A stretch of 64,000 nt of DNA. Origin: Gemmatimonadales bacterium (GTDB lineage: Bacteria; Gemmatimonadota; Gemmatimonadetes; Gemmatimonadales; GWC2-71-9). Positions within the stretch are counted from its first letter, which is position 1. Each line of letters opens with the position of its first letter. The translations under genes were made by a program, and so were the position numbers. Shown piece after piece: positions 7,909 to 15,803 of this stretch. The notes under the pieces are model-generated. The model searched no databases. It saw only the letters and a list, made by a program, of their open reading frames with translations, and was not told where the DNA came from. The stretch is taken from contig JAWKQM010000014.1 of NCBI GenBank assembly GCA_041390145.1, positions 1 to 64,000 on the forward strand, given 5' to 3'.

Positions 7909-9021
7909 ATGATGCGCATCACGGCCATTCGCGCCTACCAGATCGACCTCCCCCTCCTCGAGGGGAGCTACAAGTGGTCGGGCGGCAACTCCGTGTCGGT
8001 CTTCGATTCGACGGTGGTCGAGGTGGTGACCGACACCGGCCTCTCAGGCTGGGGCGAGGTCTGCCCGCTCGGCCCCGCCTACCTGCCGGCCTATGCGCGC
8101 GGGGCACGTACCGGCATCGCCGAACTTGCTCCCCACCTGATCGGGATGGACCCGCTGGCGCTGGGAGAGGTAAACCGCCGGATGGACGCCGCCATGCGCG
8201 GGCACCCCTACGTGAAGTCGCCCATCGACGTGGCGTGCTGGGACCTGCTGGGCCAGGCGGCCGGGCTGCCGGTCGCAACGCTGATGGGCGGCCATGTGGG
8301 TGAGCGGTTTGCGCTGTACCGGGCCATCTCGCAGGAATCACCCGAGGCGATGGCGGGCCGGATCGCCCAGTACCGCGCCGAGGGGTATCGCAAGTTCCAG
8401 CTGAAGGTCGGCGGCGACCCCGACACCGACATCGACCGGATTCGCGCTGCCGCCGCGAAAATGCAGCGGGGCGACGTACTCATCGCCGACGCGAACACGG
8501 GCTGGACCCAGCACGCCGCCGTCCGCGTGGCCGACGCCGTGCGCGACGTCGACGTCTACATCGAGCAGCCCTGCTACAGCTACCAGGAGTGCCTCGCCGT
8601 CCGGCGGCACACCAACCGCCCCTTCGTGCTGGACGAGGTGATCGACGGCCTCGACGCGGTGGTACAGGGCATCGCCGACCAGGCCATGGATGTCATCAAC
8701 CTCAAAATCTCGAAGGTGGGTGGCCTCACCCGTGCCCGGCAGATTCGCGACCTCTGCGTGTCGCTCGGGATCGCAATGACCATCGAAGACACCTGGGGCG
8801 GTGACATCACCACCGCGGCCATCGCGCACCTGGCGCACAGCACCCCCGAACGGTTCCTGTTCACCGCCACCGACTTCAACTCGTACGGGTCGGTCAGCTT
8901 CGCCGACGGTGCGCCCCAACGGGTCGACGGCTTCCTGGCCGCCTCCCGCGAGCCGGGGCTGGGCGTGCGCCCCCGCCTCGATGTCCTCGGCAAGCCGGTG
9001 CTGGAGATCACGGGCTCGTGA
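7909..9021 (+). CDS. Enolase superfamily enzyme (mandelate racemase/muconate lactonising type; possible hydroxyproline dehydratase)
   Basis: A 370-residue protein with an N-terminal capping domain and C-terminal barrel. The metal ligands are visible in ADANTGW (Asp), YIEQPC (Glu) and VLDEVID (Asp/Glu). The second-strand motif is FQLKVGG: the canonical KxK has Gln in the first position, a variation I associate with cis-3-hydroxy-L-proline dehydratase-like members. The lysine on strand six is in NLKISKVGG. The chemistry is abstraction of a proton alpha to a carboxylate, followed by racemisation or dehydration. The substrate is uncertain. Two ATGs (7909, 7912) are adjacent. The small coiled-coil gene starts 4 nt after the stop. 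Confidence 0.85.
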   Translation: MMRITAIRAYQIDLPLLEGSYKWSGGNSVSVFDSTVVEVVTDTGLSGWGEVCPLGPAYLPAYARGARTGIAELAPHLIGMDPLALGEVNRRMDAAMRGHPYVKSPIDVACWDLLGQAAGLPVATLMGGHVGERFALYRAISQESPEAMAGRIAQYRAEGYRKFQLKVGGDPDTDIDRIRAAAAKMQRGDVLIADANTGWTQHAAVRVADAVRDVDVYIEQPCYSYQECLAVRRHTNRPFVLDEVIDGLDAVVQGIADQAMDVINLKISKVGGLTRARQIRDLCVSLGIAMTIEDTWGGDITTAAIAHLAHSTPERFLFTATDFNSYGSVSFADGAPQRVDGFLAASREPGLGVRPRLDVLGKPVLEITGS

Positions 9022-9025
9022 GGGG

Positions 9026-9298
9026 GTGTCAGTGGGCGCGATAGTCGTCTGGGCGCTGGCCACCGGCGTCATTACCGGCGGCGTCTGGGTGGGCACGGTC
9101 CTGGTAGGGCACCTCCGTCGGCTGGCCAAGGAACAGCTCTTTCTCTCGGCACAGCTGGAGGAGCGTCTGGAGCAGCTCGACCGCGTGGAAAGCCACCTCG
9201 CCGACGTGGAGACCCGGCTGGAGTTTGCCGAGCGCATGTTGTCGTCCTCCCCTCCCACCGAACGACGCGCCCTCCCCGGCGACATGGAGCGGCACTGA
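9026..9298 (+). CDS. Small membrane-anchored coiled-coil protein (paralogue 1 of 3)
   Basis: A 90-residue protein: one N-terminal membrane helix (about residues 4-24), a basic patch HLRRLAK, then a heptad-rich helix ending in VETRLEFAERMLSS. The helix and its end match the proteins at 25183 and 27672, which carry VQERLDFTERLLAQ and LQERLDFAERMLAQ. GTG 9026 or GTG 9032 could be the start; the GAGGGGG that overlaps the preceding stop serves as ribosome site and fits 9032 slightly better. It resembles PspB in layout (short TM plus coiled coil), but no PspA or PspC gene is nearby. Probably translationally coupled to the enolase-type gene. Confidence 0.7.
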   Translation: MSVGAIVVWALATGVITGGVWVGTVLVGHLRRLAKEQLFLSAQLEERLEQLDRVESHLADVETRLEFAERMLSSSPPTERRALPGDMERH

Positions 9299-9306
9299 GC
9301 CGGCAG

Positions 9307-9834
9307 GTGGCGCTGCTCCGCGCCATCAACGTCGGTGGTCACGTCGTGAAGATGGACCGCCTCCGGACCCTCTTCGCATCGATGGACCTTGCCGACGTCA
9401 CGACCCTCATCGCGAGCGGGAACGTCCTCTTCTCCTCGCGGGCCAGAAACCAGGCCCAGCTCGAGCGCCGGATCGAGATCCACCTCCGCGACGCCCTTGG
9501 CTATGACGTCGCGACTTTCCTCCGCTCCGCCCAGGACCTCGCCGACATCGTGGTCTATGACCCGTTCCCGGCGGCCGGCCCGCTGACAGCCGGCCAGGCG
9601 CTCTCGGTCCTCTTCCTGAAGGCGCCACTCGCGGCGCCCGCCAGGGACGCACTCCTCAACCTGCACACCCCCACCGACGAGTTCCATGTGCGTGGCCGCG
9701 AGGCCTACTGGCTCCGTCACGGGCGAATCAGCGACTCGAAGGTGACGGGGGCAAAGCTCGAGCGGGCAGTGGGTGGGCCCGTCACGGCGCGCAACATCAC
9801 CACCGTGCGCAAACTTGCCGAGGCCGCCTCATGA
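9307..9834 (+). CDS. DUF1697 family protein
   Basis: A 175-residue protein starting at GTG 9307. The start VALLRAINVGGHVVKMDRL followed by LIASGNVLFSS is the unmistakable DUF1697 signature, a small cytosolic family of unknown function common in actinobacteria and soil bacteria. The C-terminal TARNITTVRKLAEAA also fits. Length is normal (170-185). The stop overlaps the next start (ATGA), so the acetyltransferase is translationally coupled. Confidence 0.88.
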   Translation: MALLRAINVGGHVVKMDRLRTLFASMDLADVTTLIASGNVLFSSRARNQAQLERRIEIHLRDALGYDVATFLRSAQDLADIVVYDPFPAAGPLTAGQALSVLFLKAPLAAPARDALLNLHTPTDEFHVRGREAYWLRHGRISDSKVTGAKLERAVGGPVTARNITTVRKLAEAAS

Positions 9835-10370
9835 CCGCCGTTGACCCGGGCAACGCGTCGTTCGTGCTGGAGACTGAACGCCTGACCCTGCGGCGGCTGG
9901 ATGAAACCGATGCCGAGTTCATCCTTGGACTCCTCAACGAGCCGTCGTTTCACCAATACATCGGCGACCGGGGCGTGCGAACCGAGGAGGATGCGCGCGC
10001 CTACATCCGCAACGGTCCGATGGCGAGCTACGAGAAATTCGGGTTCGGGCTCTGGCTGGTGCTGCGGAAGGATGACGGCGCGCCGATCGGAATCTGCGGA
10101 CTGCTGAAGCGGGACACGCTGCCGGACGTGGACGTGGGGTTCGCGCTGCGTCCGGCCTTCTGGGGTATGGGGTACGCGCTCGAATCAGCGGCGGGGGTGC
10201 TTGCCCACGGACGGGAGGCCCTCACGCTGCCCCGGGTGGCGGCCATCGTGCAGGCGGACAACCAGGCGTCCATCCGCCTGCTCGGAAAACTGGGGCTTCA
10301 CTTTGAGCGCCGCATCGAGTGGCCCGGCGACGCCGCGGAGATCCACCTGTACGCGCGCGACCTCGCCTAG
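9831..10370 (+). CDS. GNAT family N-acetyltransferase (RimJ/RimL-like)
   Basis: A 179-residue acetyltransferase. ETERLTLRRLDETDAEFIL at the N-terminus and VDVGFALRPAFWGMGYALES at about residues 100-120 (the acetyl-CoA-binding strand and loop, with the usual R/QxxGxG reduced to FWGMGYA) identify the RimJ/RimL branch. IVQADNQASIRLLGKLGL is the standard late helix. Substrates in this branch range from ribosomal protein N-termini to small amines; none can be inferred here. The gene overlaps its upstream partner by 4 nt and shares a CTAG stop with the convergent glycosyltransferase. Confidence 0.88.
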   Translation: MTAVDPGNASFVLETERLTLRRLDETDAEFILGLLNEPSFHQYIGDRGVRTEEDARAYIRNGPMASYEKFGFGLWLVLRKDDGAPIGICGLLKRDTLPDVDVGFALRPAFWGMGYALESAAGVLAHGREALTLPRVAAIVQADNQASIRLLGKLGLHFERRIEWPGDAAEIHLYARDLA

Positions 10371-11323
10371 GCCGGCGGCGCCGAGCAGCGTTCCCGGATC
10401 AACCGTTCCAGTTCGTTCGCACGGTGTTGGTCGGAATGGCGCCCGCGTGCCAGCGCGTATCCCGCACGGCGGATCGACTCGAACGCCTCAGGCCGGGCCA
10501 GGACTTCCGCCAGCGTCGCGTCGAAGGTGGATTCGTCTACCCGCAGGAAATTGACGCCGGCCTCGAAGCCGAGAAGATGCAGATCCGGCGTCTGGGTGGC
10601 GAGCAGCAGGCAGCCCGCCGCCGGCAACTCCATATACTTGGCCACGGTATAGTCGATGACGGCGCTGCAGGTAACCGCGCAGCGGTACCTGGCAAGCTCC
10701 CGCGCATAGGCCTCCCCGAACAACGCCGCCCCGTCCTCCTTCCCGGTGCCACCGTAACCGGGATGCTCCAGCACGACGACGTCGGGATTCCGAGCCGCGT
10801 GCCGCCGCAGCGGATAGAACTTCCCGGTCGCTCCGGAGAGAATGCACTTCGGCAGCGGATGCTCGTTGAACGCCACCGCGGTAAAATCGCGGGCGCTGAA
10901 GAAATGCGGGAAGTGCACGAGCTTGTCGACGTACCGGGGATACCAGCGGACGAAGGGATCGCGGGACACGCAGAGGATGGCGTCGCAACGGCGGAAGAAA
11001 CGGGTGAGCACCCAGCGGTCGCGACTGAAATACCGCGTCCCCTGCAGCCCCTGGTGGATATCGTCCCAGAGGCCGAACACCTGGATCCGCTTCGGGAGGG
11101 AGAGGAGCCCCCGAAATCCGTCGGACTTGCCCCACTGGACCGGCTTGAGGGCCACGACAAAGGGGCAGTCAGCGGGGAGATCCGCCTCGCGGAAGTCCTG
11201 CCCGAAGAGCACGCGCGCGCCGAGCCGGTCCGCCACCTGCCCGAACAGCGCCACGAATTTGGCGACGTAGGGATTTGCCTCGTAGCGACTCGGCACCAGG
11301 AACCGCCCGGCCGCGAGGTTCAT
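10367..11323 (-). CDS. Glycosyltransferase (GT4-like C-terminal domain)
   Basis: A 318-residue protein, third gene of a minus-strand glycan operon; ATG 11323 overlaps the preceding stop. KRIQVFGLWDDIHQ and FFRRCDAILCVSRDPFVRWYP fit the N-terminal nucleotide-sugar-transferase layout. YTVAKYMELPAAGCLLLATQTPD in the second half is a variant of the donor-binding motif E-x7-E/P-x2-G found in GT4-type enzymes. It probably adds a sugar to an extracellular or lipid-linked glycan in the cytosol. Donor and acceptor are unknown. The glycosyltransferase assignment rests on this pattern and on the neighbouring GT2 and pyruvyl transferase genes. Confidence 0.7.
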   Translation of the reverse strand: MNLAAGRFLVPSRYEANPYVAKFVALFGQVADRLGARVLFGQDFREADLPADCPFVVALKPVQWGKSDGFRGLLSLPKRIQVFGLWDDIHQGLQGTRYFSRDRWVLTRFFRRCDAILCVSRDPFVRWYPRYVDKLVHFPHFFSARDFTAVAFNEHPLPKCILSGATGKFYPLRRHAARNPDVVVLEHPGYGGTGKEDGAALFGEAYARELARYRCAVTCSAVIDYTVAKYMELPAAGCLLLATQTPDLHLLGFEAGVNFLRVDESTFDATLAEVLARPEAFESIRRAGYALARGRHSDQHRANELERLIRERCSAPPA

Positions 11324-12135
11324 GCGGCGCCGCGCGGAAAGGGGAACGCCGCTGCCAGCCGGTCGGGGACGCCTGCGTCCGGCGGTAGCCACGCCGGCTC
11401 TGTCCGCATGGATTCGCGCGCAAGGGGGCTGGGGCAATCCCGTCCTGTGCCCTCGTAATAATCCGCGAACTTGTGCCCGCCACCCAGGACCCGATCGGAG
11501 ATCTCGAGCCATTGCGCCGGAATCCCGTATGCCTCGGCGAAGATGATCCCGTGCAGCGACGAGGAGACGACCCGCTCGCACTCCCAGAGCGCGGCCAGGA
11601 ACGCCGCCGGTGGCGACATGATGTCGATGAACCGGATCGCGGGATCCTCCAGCTTCAGCAGCTCCTGGTCCCGGTGGTGCGGGATGACGCCGAGTGCGTA
11701 GCGCGGCGCGGCCTCCCGGGGCCGGGGAAAGAGGCGAGGCAGGAGGCAGCCGGGGTCACCATAGATGGCGGGGCATTCGATGCCGAGCGCCCGGACGATG
11801 GCCGCCGTCCGGGGTCCCCGCACGGCGGTGACCCGAATCCGGGTCCCCTTCGGCCGCGAGTCAGCGCTGATCAGCCCCGAGCCCCAGACCACGTCGCCAT
11901 TCCGCGCCCGATTCAGGATGGACCCGACCGCCACCAGCTTGCCCCATGCCCGGTCGCCGGTATGCACCACCGGGCGACCGGAGAGGTGCGTTACGATGAG
12001 GGGCGAGATCGCATCGCCCAGGTTGGGGATGGGGTTGAACCAGTTGAGGCGGATGGCATCTCCGTCCAGGCAACCCCGGGGATCGGGGACGCGGCCGCGC
12101 AGGAGGCGAAACGCCCACCGATGGTGCCAGGCCAT
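11320..12135 (-). CDS. Polysaccharide pyruvyl transferase family protein
   Basis: A 271-residue protein. WFNPIPNLGDAISPLIVTHL near the N-terminus, VAVGSILNRARNGDVVWGSGL, TAVRGPRTAAIVRAL, GDPGCLLP and VVSSSLHGIIFAEAYGIP are the conserved blocks of the polysaccharide pyruvyl transferase family (ExoV/CsaB type). Such enzymes transfer a pyruvate ketal from phosphoenolpyruvate to a sugar in a surface polysaccharide or cell-wall polymer, adding negative charge. Start ATG 12135 lies 1 nt after the upstream GT2 stop, and the stop overlaps the downstream start, so all three genes form one operon. Confidence 0.88.
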   Translation of the reverse strand: MAWHHRWAFRLLRGRVPDPRGCLDGDAIRLNWFNPIPNLGDAISPLIVTHLSGRPVVHTGDRAWGKLVAVGSILNRARNGDVVWGSGLISADSRPKGTRIRVTAVRGPRTAAIVRALGIECPAIYGDPGCLLPRLFPRPREAAPRYALGVIPHHRDQELLKLEDPAIRFIDIMSPPAAFLAALWECERVVSSSLHGIIFAEAYGIPAQWLEISDRVLGGGHKFADYYEGTGRDCPSPLARESMRTEPAWLPPDAGVPDRLAAAFPFPRGAA

Positions 12136-12136
12136 G

Positions 12137-13006
12137 TCAGCCCCCCGGTGTGTGGAGCACGGTGCGCGTCGGCCAGACATCGCCGAGGGGGTTGGTGACT
12201 CCGTGGACGGCCCGGACGCTGCCGCGGCGGATTTCCCGCGCCTGCCGCGCGCTGTAGTCGCTGTTGGCCCGGAGCCCGTCCTGGTGGTGCGGCGCATGGT
12301 ACATGTGCACCGACAGCGCCTCACGGAAGACGTTGCGGCCGGTGATCCCGGCGCGGTGCAGCCGCCGCCCGAGGTTGTCGTCTTCGTTGCCCCAGCCCCG
12401 GAACTCCTCGTCGAACCCGTTGACCGCGAGGAGGTCCTCGCGCCAGGCCCCGAACACGCCGCTCCGGAGCTTCGGGCCGAACGGGCGGAGGTGGAGGGCA
12501 TGCAGGAGCACGTACCGACGCTCCTTCCGGTATTGGCTGAGCACCTTGCGGCGGCCTGCGTCGGGAACGAGGTCGGTTACCCGGCCGGCACGGATCAGGT
12601 CGTCGGTGATGCGCGCGGTGTCTGCTTCGGTCAGCCGCACCGGGTAGCCGACCAGGAACTGCCCCGGACGCGCATGCGTCGCGAAGGTCTCGACGTAAGT
12701 GGGCGCGAAGACGATGTCCTGATCCGCAAAGACGAGATAGTCGCCGGTGGCCTCGCGGATGCCGTTGTTCCGGCACTTCGCCGCCCGGAACCCTTCGTCC
12801 GGCTGGGCAACGAGAGTCACAGGAAAGGGCAGCTCCGGCAGGACGTCGGCGACACCCGTCGCGATATCCACGCGCGAGCCGTCGTCGGTGATGATCAGTT
12901 CGTCCACCGCGCGGGTCTGCGAGGCAAACGCCAGCAGGACCCGCCGGAGCAGATCGGGCCGGTTGTAGCTGGGGACGATCGCGCTGATGCGGAAGGGTGG
13001 GCTCAT
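12137..13006 (-). CDS. GT2 family glycosyltransferase (chondroitin-synthase-like C-terminal domain)
   Basis: A 289-residue protein, first gene of the glycan operon. ISAIVPSYNRPDLLRRVLLA starts the GT-A fold, DELIITDDGS carries the nucleotide-binding acidic pair, FADQDIV supplies the metal-binding DxD-like motif, and GVFGAWREDLLAVNGFDEEF followed by GWGNEDDNLGRRL is the galactosyltransferase C-terminal motif seen in chondroitin/hyaluronan-type and related enzymes. It uses a UDP-sugar to extend a surface glycan in the cytosol. The 100-nt gap upstream, shared with the divergent DUF2127 gene, must hold the operon promoter. Confidence 0.9.
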   Translation of the reverse strand: MSPPFRISAIVPSYNRPDLLRRVLLAFASQTRAVDELIITDDGSRVDIATGVADVLPELPFPVTLVAQPDEGFRAAKCRNNGIREATGDYLVFADQDIVFAPTYVETFATHARPGQFLVGYPVRLTEADTARITDDLIRAGRVTDLVPDAGRRKVLSQYRKERRYVLLHALHLRPFGPKLRSGVFGAWREDLLAVNGFDEEFRGWGNEDDNLGRRLHRAGITGRNVFREALSVHMYHAPHHQDGLRANSDYSARQAREIRRGSVRAVHGVTNPLGDVWPTRTVLHTPGG

Positions 13007-13105
13007 GGTGTTCGCTTCATAGTATCAGGGGCGTTCGCATTGTCCAACAGCACCGGGCGCCGCGCAGGCTGGGCCCCCGCACGCAACCGGGTGATATTGT
13101 TCAGG

Positions 13106-13615
13106 ATGACAGTGCGCCGGGCGTGGAGAGCCGCTCAATTGCACCAGACACGGCTCGGAATTCGGATGATCGCCGGCTACGAGGCGGCCAAGGGCCTGCT
13201 GGTCCTGCTGGCCGGCACGGGCCTCCTGCTCCTGGTGCACCGGGACGCCCAGGCCCTGGCGGAGCGGCTGGTGACGCACCTGCACCTCGATCCAGCCAAA
13301 CGCATTCCGCGTATCTTTCTCCATATCATGACCGAGGTGACCCCGGCGCGGCTTCGGTGGCTGGCCGTTGGGGCGATGGCGTATGCGCTGATGCGCTTTG
13401 CCGAGGCCTACGGGCTCTGGCGGGGGCGCCGCTGGGCGGAATGGATGGGGGTCGTGACGGCGGCGGTGTACGTCCCGTTCGAGGTTGGGGCGCTGATCCG
13501 GCGGCCAGGAGCCGAACCGCTGGTGGCGCTCGCGCTGAACCTGACGATTGTCCTGTACCTGGCCTGGATACTCCGGGCCGGCGGCGACACGGAGCCGCCA
13601 CCCGCTCCACGCTGA
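13106..13615 (+). CDS. DUF2127 membrane protein
   Basis: A 169-residue integral membrane protein with four predicted helices. GIRMIAGYEAAKGLLVLLAG followed by LVHRDAQALAERLVTHLHLDP is characteristic of DUF2127, and the RFAEAYGLWRGRRWAEW segment is also conserved. Function is unknown. ATG 13106 has AGG directly before it; a GTG at 13091 is an alternative start. It is divergent from the glycan operon and lies 28 nt before the ferritin-like gene. Confidence 0.85.
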   Translation: MTVRRAWRAAQLHQTRLGIRMIAGYEAAKGLLVLLAGTGLLLLVHRDAQALAERLVTHLHLDPAKRIPRIFLHIMTEVTPARLRWLAVGAMAYALMRFAEAYGLWRGRRWAEWMGVVTAAVYVPFEVGALIRRPGAEPLVALALNLTIVLYLAWILRAGGDTEPPPAPR

Positions 13616-13643
13616 TTCCAGATCAACCTTGTTGGAGGCACAG

Positions 13644-14075
13644 ATGGCCAAGAAGACCCAAACCCTCATCGACAACCTGAACCAGGACCTCGCCGGCGAG
13701 CTCGGCGCCGTCATTCAATACCTCACCTATGCCGCCAAGGCGACCGGCCCCTATCGGCCGCAGCTCGTGCAGTTCTTCCTGGCCGAGGTGGCCGACGAGC
13801 AGCTGCACGCCCAGTTCCTGGCCAACAAGATCGTGGCCCTCGGCGGCGAGCCGACGACGGTGCCGCGTCCGGTGCCCAAGGCAAACACCAACCGGAAGAT
13901 GCTGCAGGAGATCCTCAAGGCCGAGCGGCGTGCCACCGCCGACTACATCGCGCGGGCCAGGGAGGCGGACGCCCTCGGGGAAAAGGGGCTCGCCGTGCAG
14001 CTGGAAGACATGGTGCGCGACGAGAGCGGTCACGCTGAAGAAACCGAGCGGATCCTGCGCGACTGGCCGCTGTAG
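13644..14075 (+). CDS. Ferritin-like / bacterioferritin-type protein
   Basis: A 143-residue four-helix protein. TLIDNLNQDLAGELGAVIQY opens helix A with a conserved Glu, AEVADEQLHAQFLANKI supplies the ExxH of helix B, and DMVRDESGHAEETERIL supplies the second ExxH, giving a diiron centre. Length and spacing match the short ferritin-like (DUF892/Dps-like) bacterioferritin group that stores iron or handles peroxide in the cytosol. Start ATG 13644 has GGAGG 6 nt upstream. The following DUF188 gene is in the same frame, separated only by this gene's stop and 15 nt. Confidence 0.88.
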   Translation: MAKKTQTLIDNLNQDLAGELGAVIQYLTYAAKATGPYRPQLVQFFLAEVADEQLHAQFLANKIVALGGEPTTVPRPVPKANTNRKMLQEILKAERRATADYIARAREADALGEKGLAVQLEDMVRDESGHAEETERILRDWPL

Positions 14076-14090
14076 GATGGGGAGCGCGCC

Positions 14091-14549
14091 CTGAAGATCT
14101 GGATCGACGCCGACGCCGCGCCGCGGGATGTCAAGGAACTGGTGTTCCGGGCGGCCCGTCGACTGGAACTGGACACCGTCATGGTCGCCAACCAGCGACT
14201 CCAGACGCCGGCGGGCAACCCCTACGTGTCGGCGGTGTGGGTGGACGGCGGTCCCGATGTCGCCGACCAGCACATCGTTGAGCATGCCGAGCCAGGCGAC
14301 CTCGTGGTGACCCAGGACATCCCGCTCGCCGCGCTGCTGGTGCCGCAGGGCATCGTGGTGCTCGATCCCCGCGGCGAGGAGCATACGATGGAAACGATCG
14401 GCGAGCGGCTGTCCATCCGTGATTTCATGGAGCAGGCCCGCACCGCGGGGGTCGTGACCGGGGGCCCACCGCCCTTCGACGCACGAGCCAAGCAGGCGTT
14501 CGCCTCGGCGCTCGACCGGGCGCTGACACGGCTGCGGCCCAAGCCCTGA
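14091..14549 (+). CDS. DUF188 (YaiI/YqxD, UPF0178) family protein with a CTG start
   Basis: A 152-residue protein. IWIDADAAPRDVKELVFRAA at the N-terminus, DIVEHAEPGDLVVTQDIPLA-like sequence in the middle and the conserved LDPRGEEHT are the family core (usually DADACP; here the Cys is Ala). The fold is PIN-like, with Asp-rich putative nuclease residues. The conserved N-terminus can be reached only from CTG 14091: there is no ATG, GTG or TTG between it and the in-frame stop at 14073, and GGGGAG lies 6 nt upstream. The first available ATG (14142) would remove 17 conserved residues. Confidence 0.8.
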   Translation: MKIWIDADAAPRDVKELVFRAARRLELDTVMVANQRLQTPAGNPYVSAVWVDGGPDVADQHIVEHAEPGDLVVTQDIPLAALLVPQGIVVLDPRGEEHTMETIGERLSIRDFMEQARTAGVVTGGPPPFDARAKQAFASALDRALTRLRPKP

Positions 14550-14563
14550 ACGGAGGAGACGAC

Positions 14564-15310
14564 ATGAAGGATCAGGTGGTGGTGGTCACCGGCGCGAGCG
14601 GCGGCATTGGCGCCGCCGTGGCCGAGGGGGCCGCCGCTCGAGGAGCGTCGGTGGTCCTGGTGGCGCGCCGCGCGGAGGCGCTGCAGGCGGTGGCCCAGCG
14701 CTGTGGGGCGCAGGCGCTGGTCATCACGGCGGACGTCACCCGGCGCGAGGAGGTCCGGCGCATCGTCGCCGGGACGATCGAACGCTTCGGCCGGCTGGAT
14801 GTGTGGATCAACAACGTCGGACAGGGCATCACCCGCGCACCAACGGCGCTCACCGACGCCGACATCGACGAGATGATGCTGGTGAACGTGAAGTCGGCGC
14901 TGTACGGCATGCAGGAGGTGCTGCCGCACTTCAAGGAGCGCGGCACCGGACAGGTCATCAACGTCTCCTCGATGCTCGGCCGCATCCCCTTTGCCGTCGT
15001 CCGCTCGGCGTACTGCGGGGCGAAGCACTTCCTCAACGCGCTGACGGCCACCTTTCGGGCTGAGGTCCAGGCGACACACCCCGGTATCCAGTTCACGCTG
15101 GTGTCTCCCGGAGTCGTGCGGACGGACTTCGGCCTGAACGCCCGCCACGGGGGGCCTGACTCACGCTCCTTTCCCGAGTCGCAGAGCGCCGAGGAGGTGG
15201 CCGAGGTGATCGTGGACGTGATCGAGTCGCGGCGACCGGACGTCTACACCCGGTCGGGGTCCCAGGCCCGCGTCGTCGGCTACTACCAGGGCCTTGGGGA
15301 GGATCCTTGA
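14564..15310 (+). CDS. Short-chain dehydrogenase/reductase
   Basis: A 248-residue classical SDR. TGASGGIG (residues 9-16) is the cofactor loop, NNVG (83-86) the structural motif, Ser136 in NVSSM and Tyr150/Lys154 in YCGAK complete the catalytic triad. ARR after strand two suggests NADP preference. LVSPGVVRTDF is the usual C-terminal substrate-loop entry. Substrate is unknown. GGAGGAG lies 5 nt upstream of ATG 14564. The stop overlaps the TTG start of the copper-chaperone gene. Confidence 0.92.
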   Translation: MKDQVVVVTGASGGIGAAVAEGAAARGASVVLVARRAEALQAVAQRCGAQALVITADVTRREEVRRIVAGTIERFGRLDVWINNVGQGITRAPTALTDADIDEMMLVNVKSALYGMQEVLPHFKERGTGQVINVSSMLGRIPFAVVRSAYCGAKHFLNALTATFRAEVQATHPGIQFTLVSPGVVRTDFGLNARHGGPDSRSFPESQSAEEVAEVIVDVIESRRPDVYTRSGSQARVVGYYQGLGEDP

Positions 15311-15783
15311 GGAGTCAACTGAAGGCACTGCGCCTGACAGGCCTGGTGCTGGTCCTTGCGGTGATCGCCGGCTGCCATCCCTCGCGGGGGGGCTCGGCGG
15401 CCTCCGGGACCATCCGAATCAGTCATGCCGTCGTGCCGGCTTCTCCTTCGCCGACTGACGCTTCAGGCTTCATGGTCATCGACAATCAGGGGACAACCGC
15501 CGATTCGCTGATCGGCGTCAGCTCGCCGGACGCGGAGATGGTGATGCTCCACCAGACGACCGAGCAAGGGATGGACATGGTGGACGGGGTGGCGATCCCG
15601 GCCGGCGGGCGCGTCCCGTTGGCCCCGGGCGGCTATCACCTGATGCTGCAAGGTCTCACCCATCAAGCCGCCGTGGGGGACACCATCACGGTGCGGCTGG
15701 TATTTTCGAAAGCGGGGGACGTGGTGGTGCGCGCGCCAGTCCTCCGGTACACCGAGGCCGTCGAGGAAGTCCCGTCACACTAG
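15307..15783 (+). CDS. PCu(A)C-type periplasmic copper chaperone, lipoprotein
   Basis: A 158-residue protein starting at TTG 15307. A lipobox VIAGC (Cys23) follows a hydrophobic signal. The mature domain has the PCuAC pattern: a methionine and histidine in VMLHQTTEQGMDMV and a GGYHLML motif about 35 residues later, together a His/Met copper(I) site. Such proteins deliver copper to the CuA or CuB centre of haem-copper oxidases or to other periplasmic cuproenzymes. The nos block at the right end would be one potential user of copper, but it is 45 kb away. Confidence 0.85.
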   Translation: MRSQLKALRLTGLVLVLAVIAGCHPSRGGSAASGTIRISHAVVPASPSPTDASGFMVIDNQGTTADSLIGVSSPDAEMVMLHQTTEQGMDMVDGVAIPAGGRVPLAPGGYHLMLQGLTHQAAVGDTITVRLVFSKAGDVVVRAPVLRYTEAVEEVPSH

Positions 15784-15803
15784 ACTCCAGCCGGAGCGCC
15801 CCC

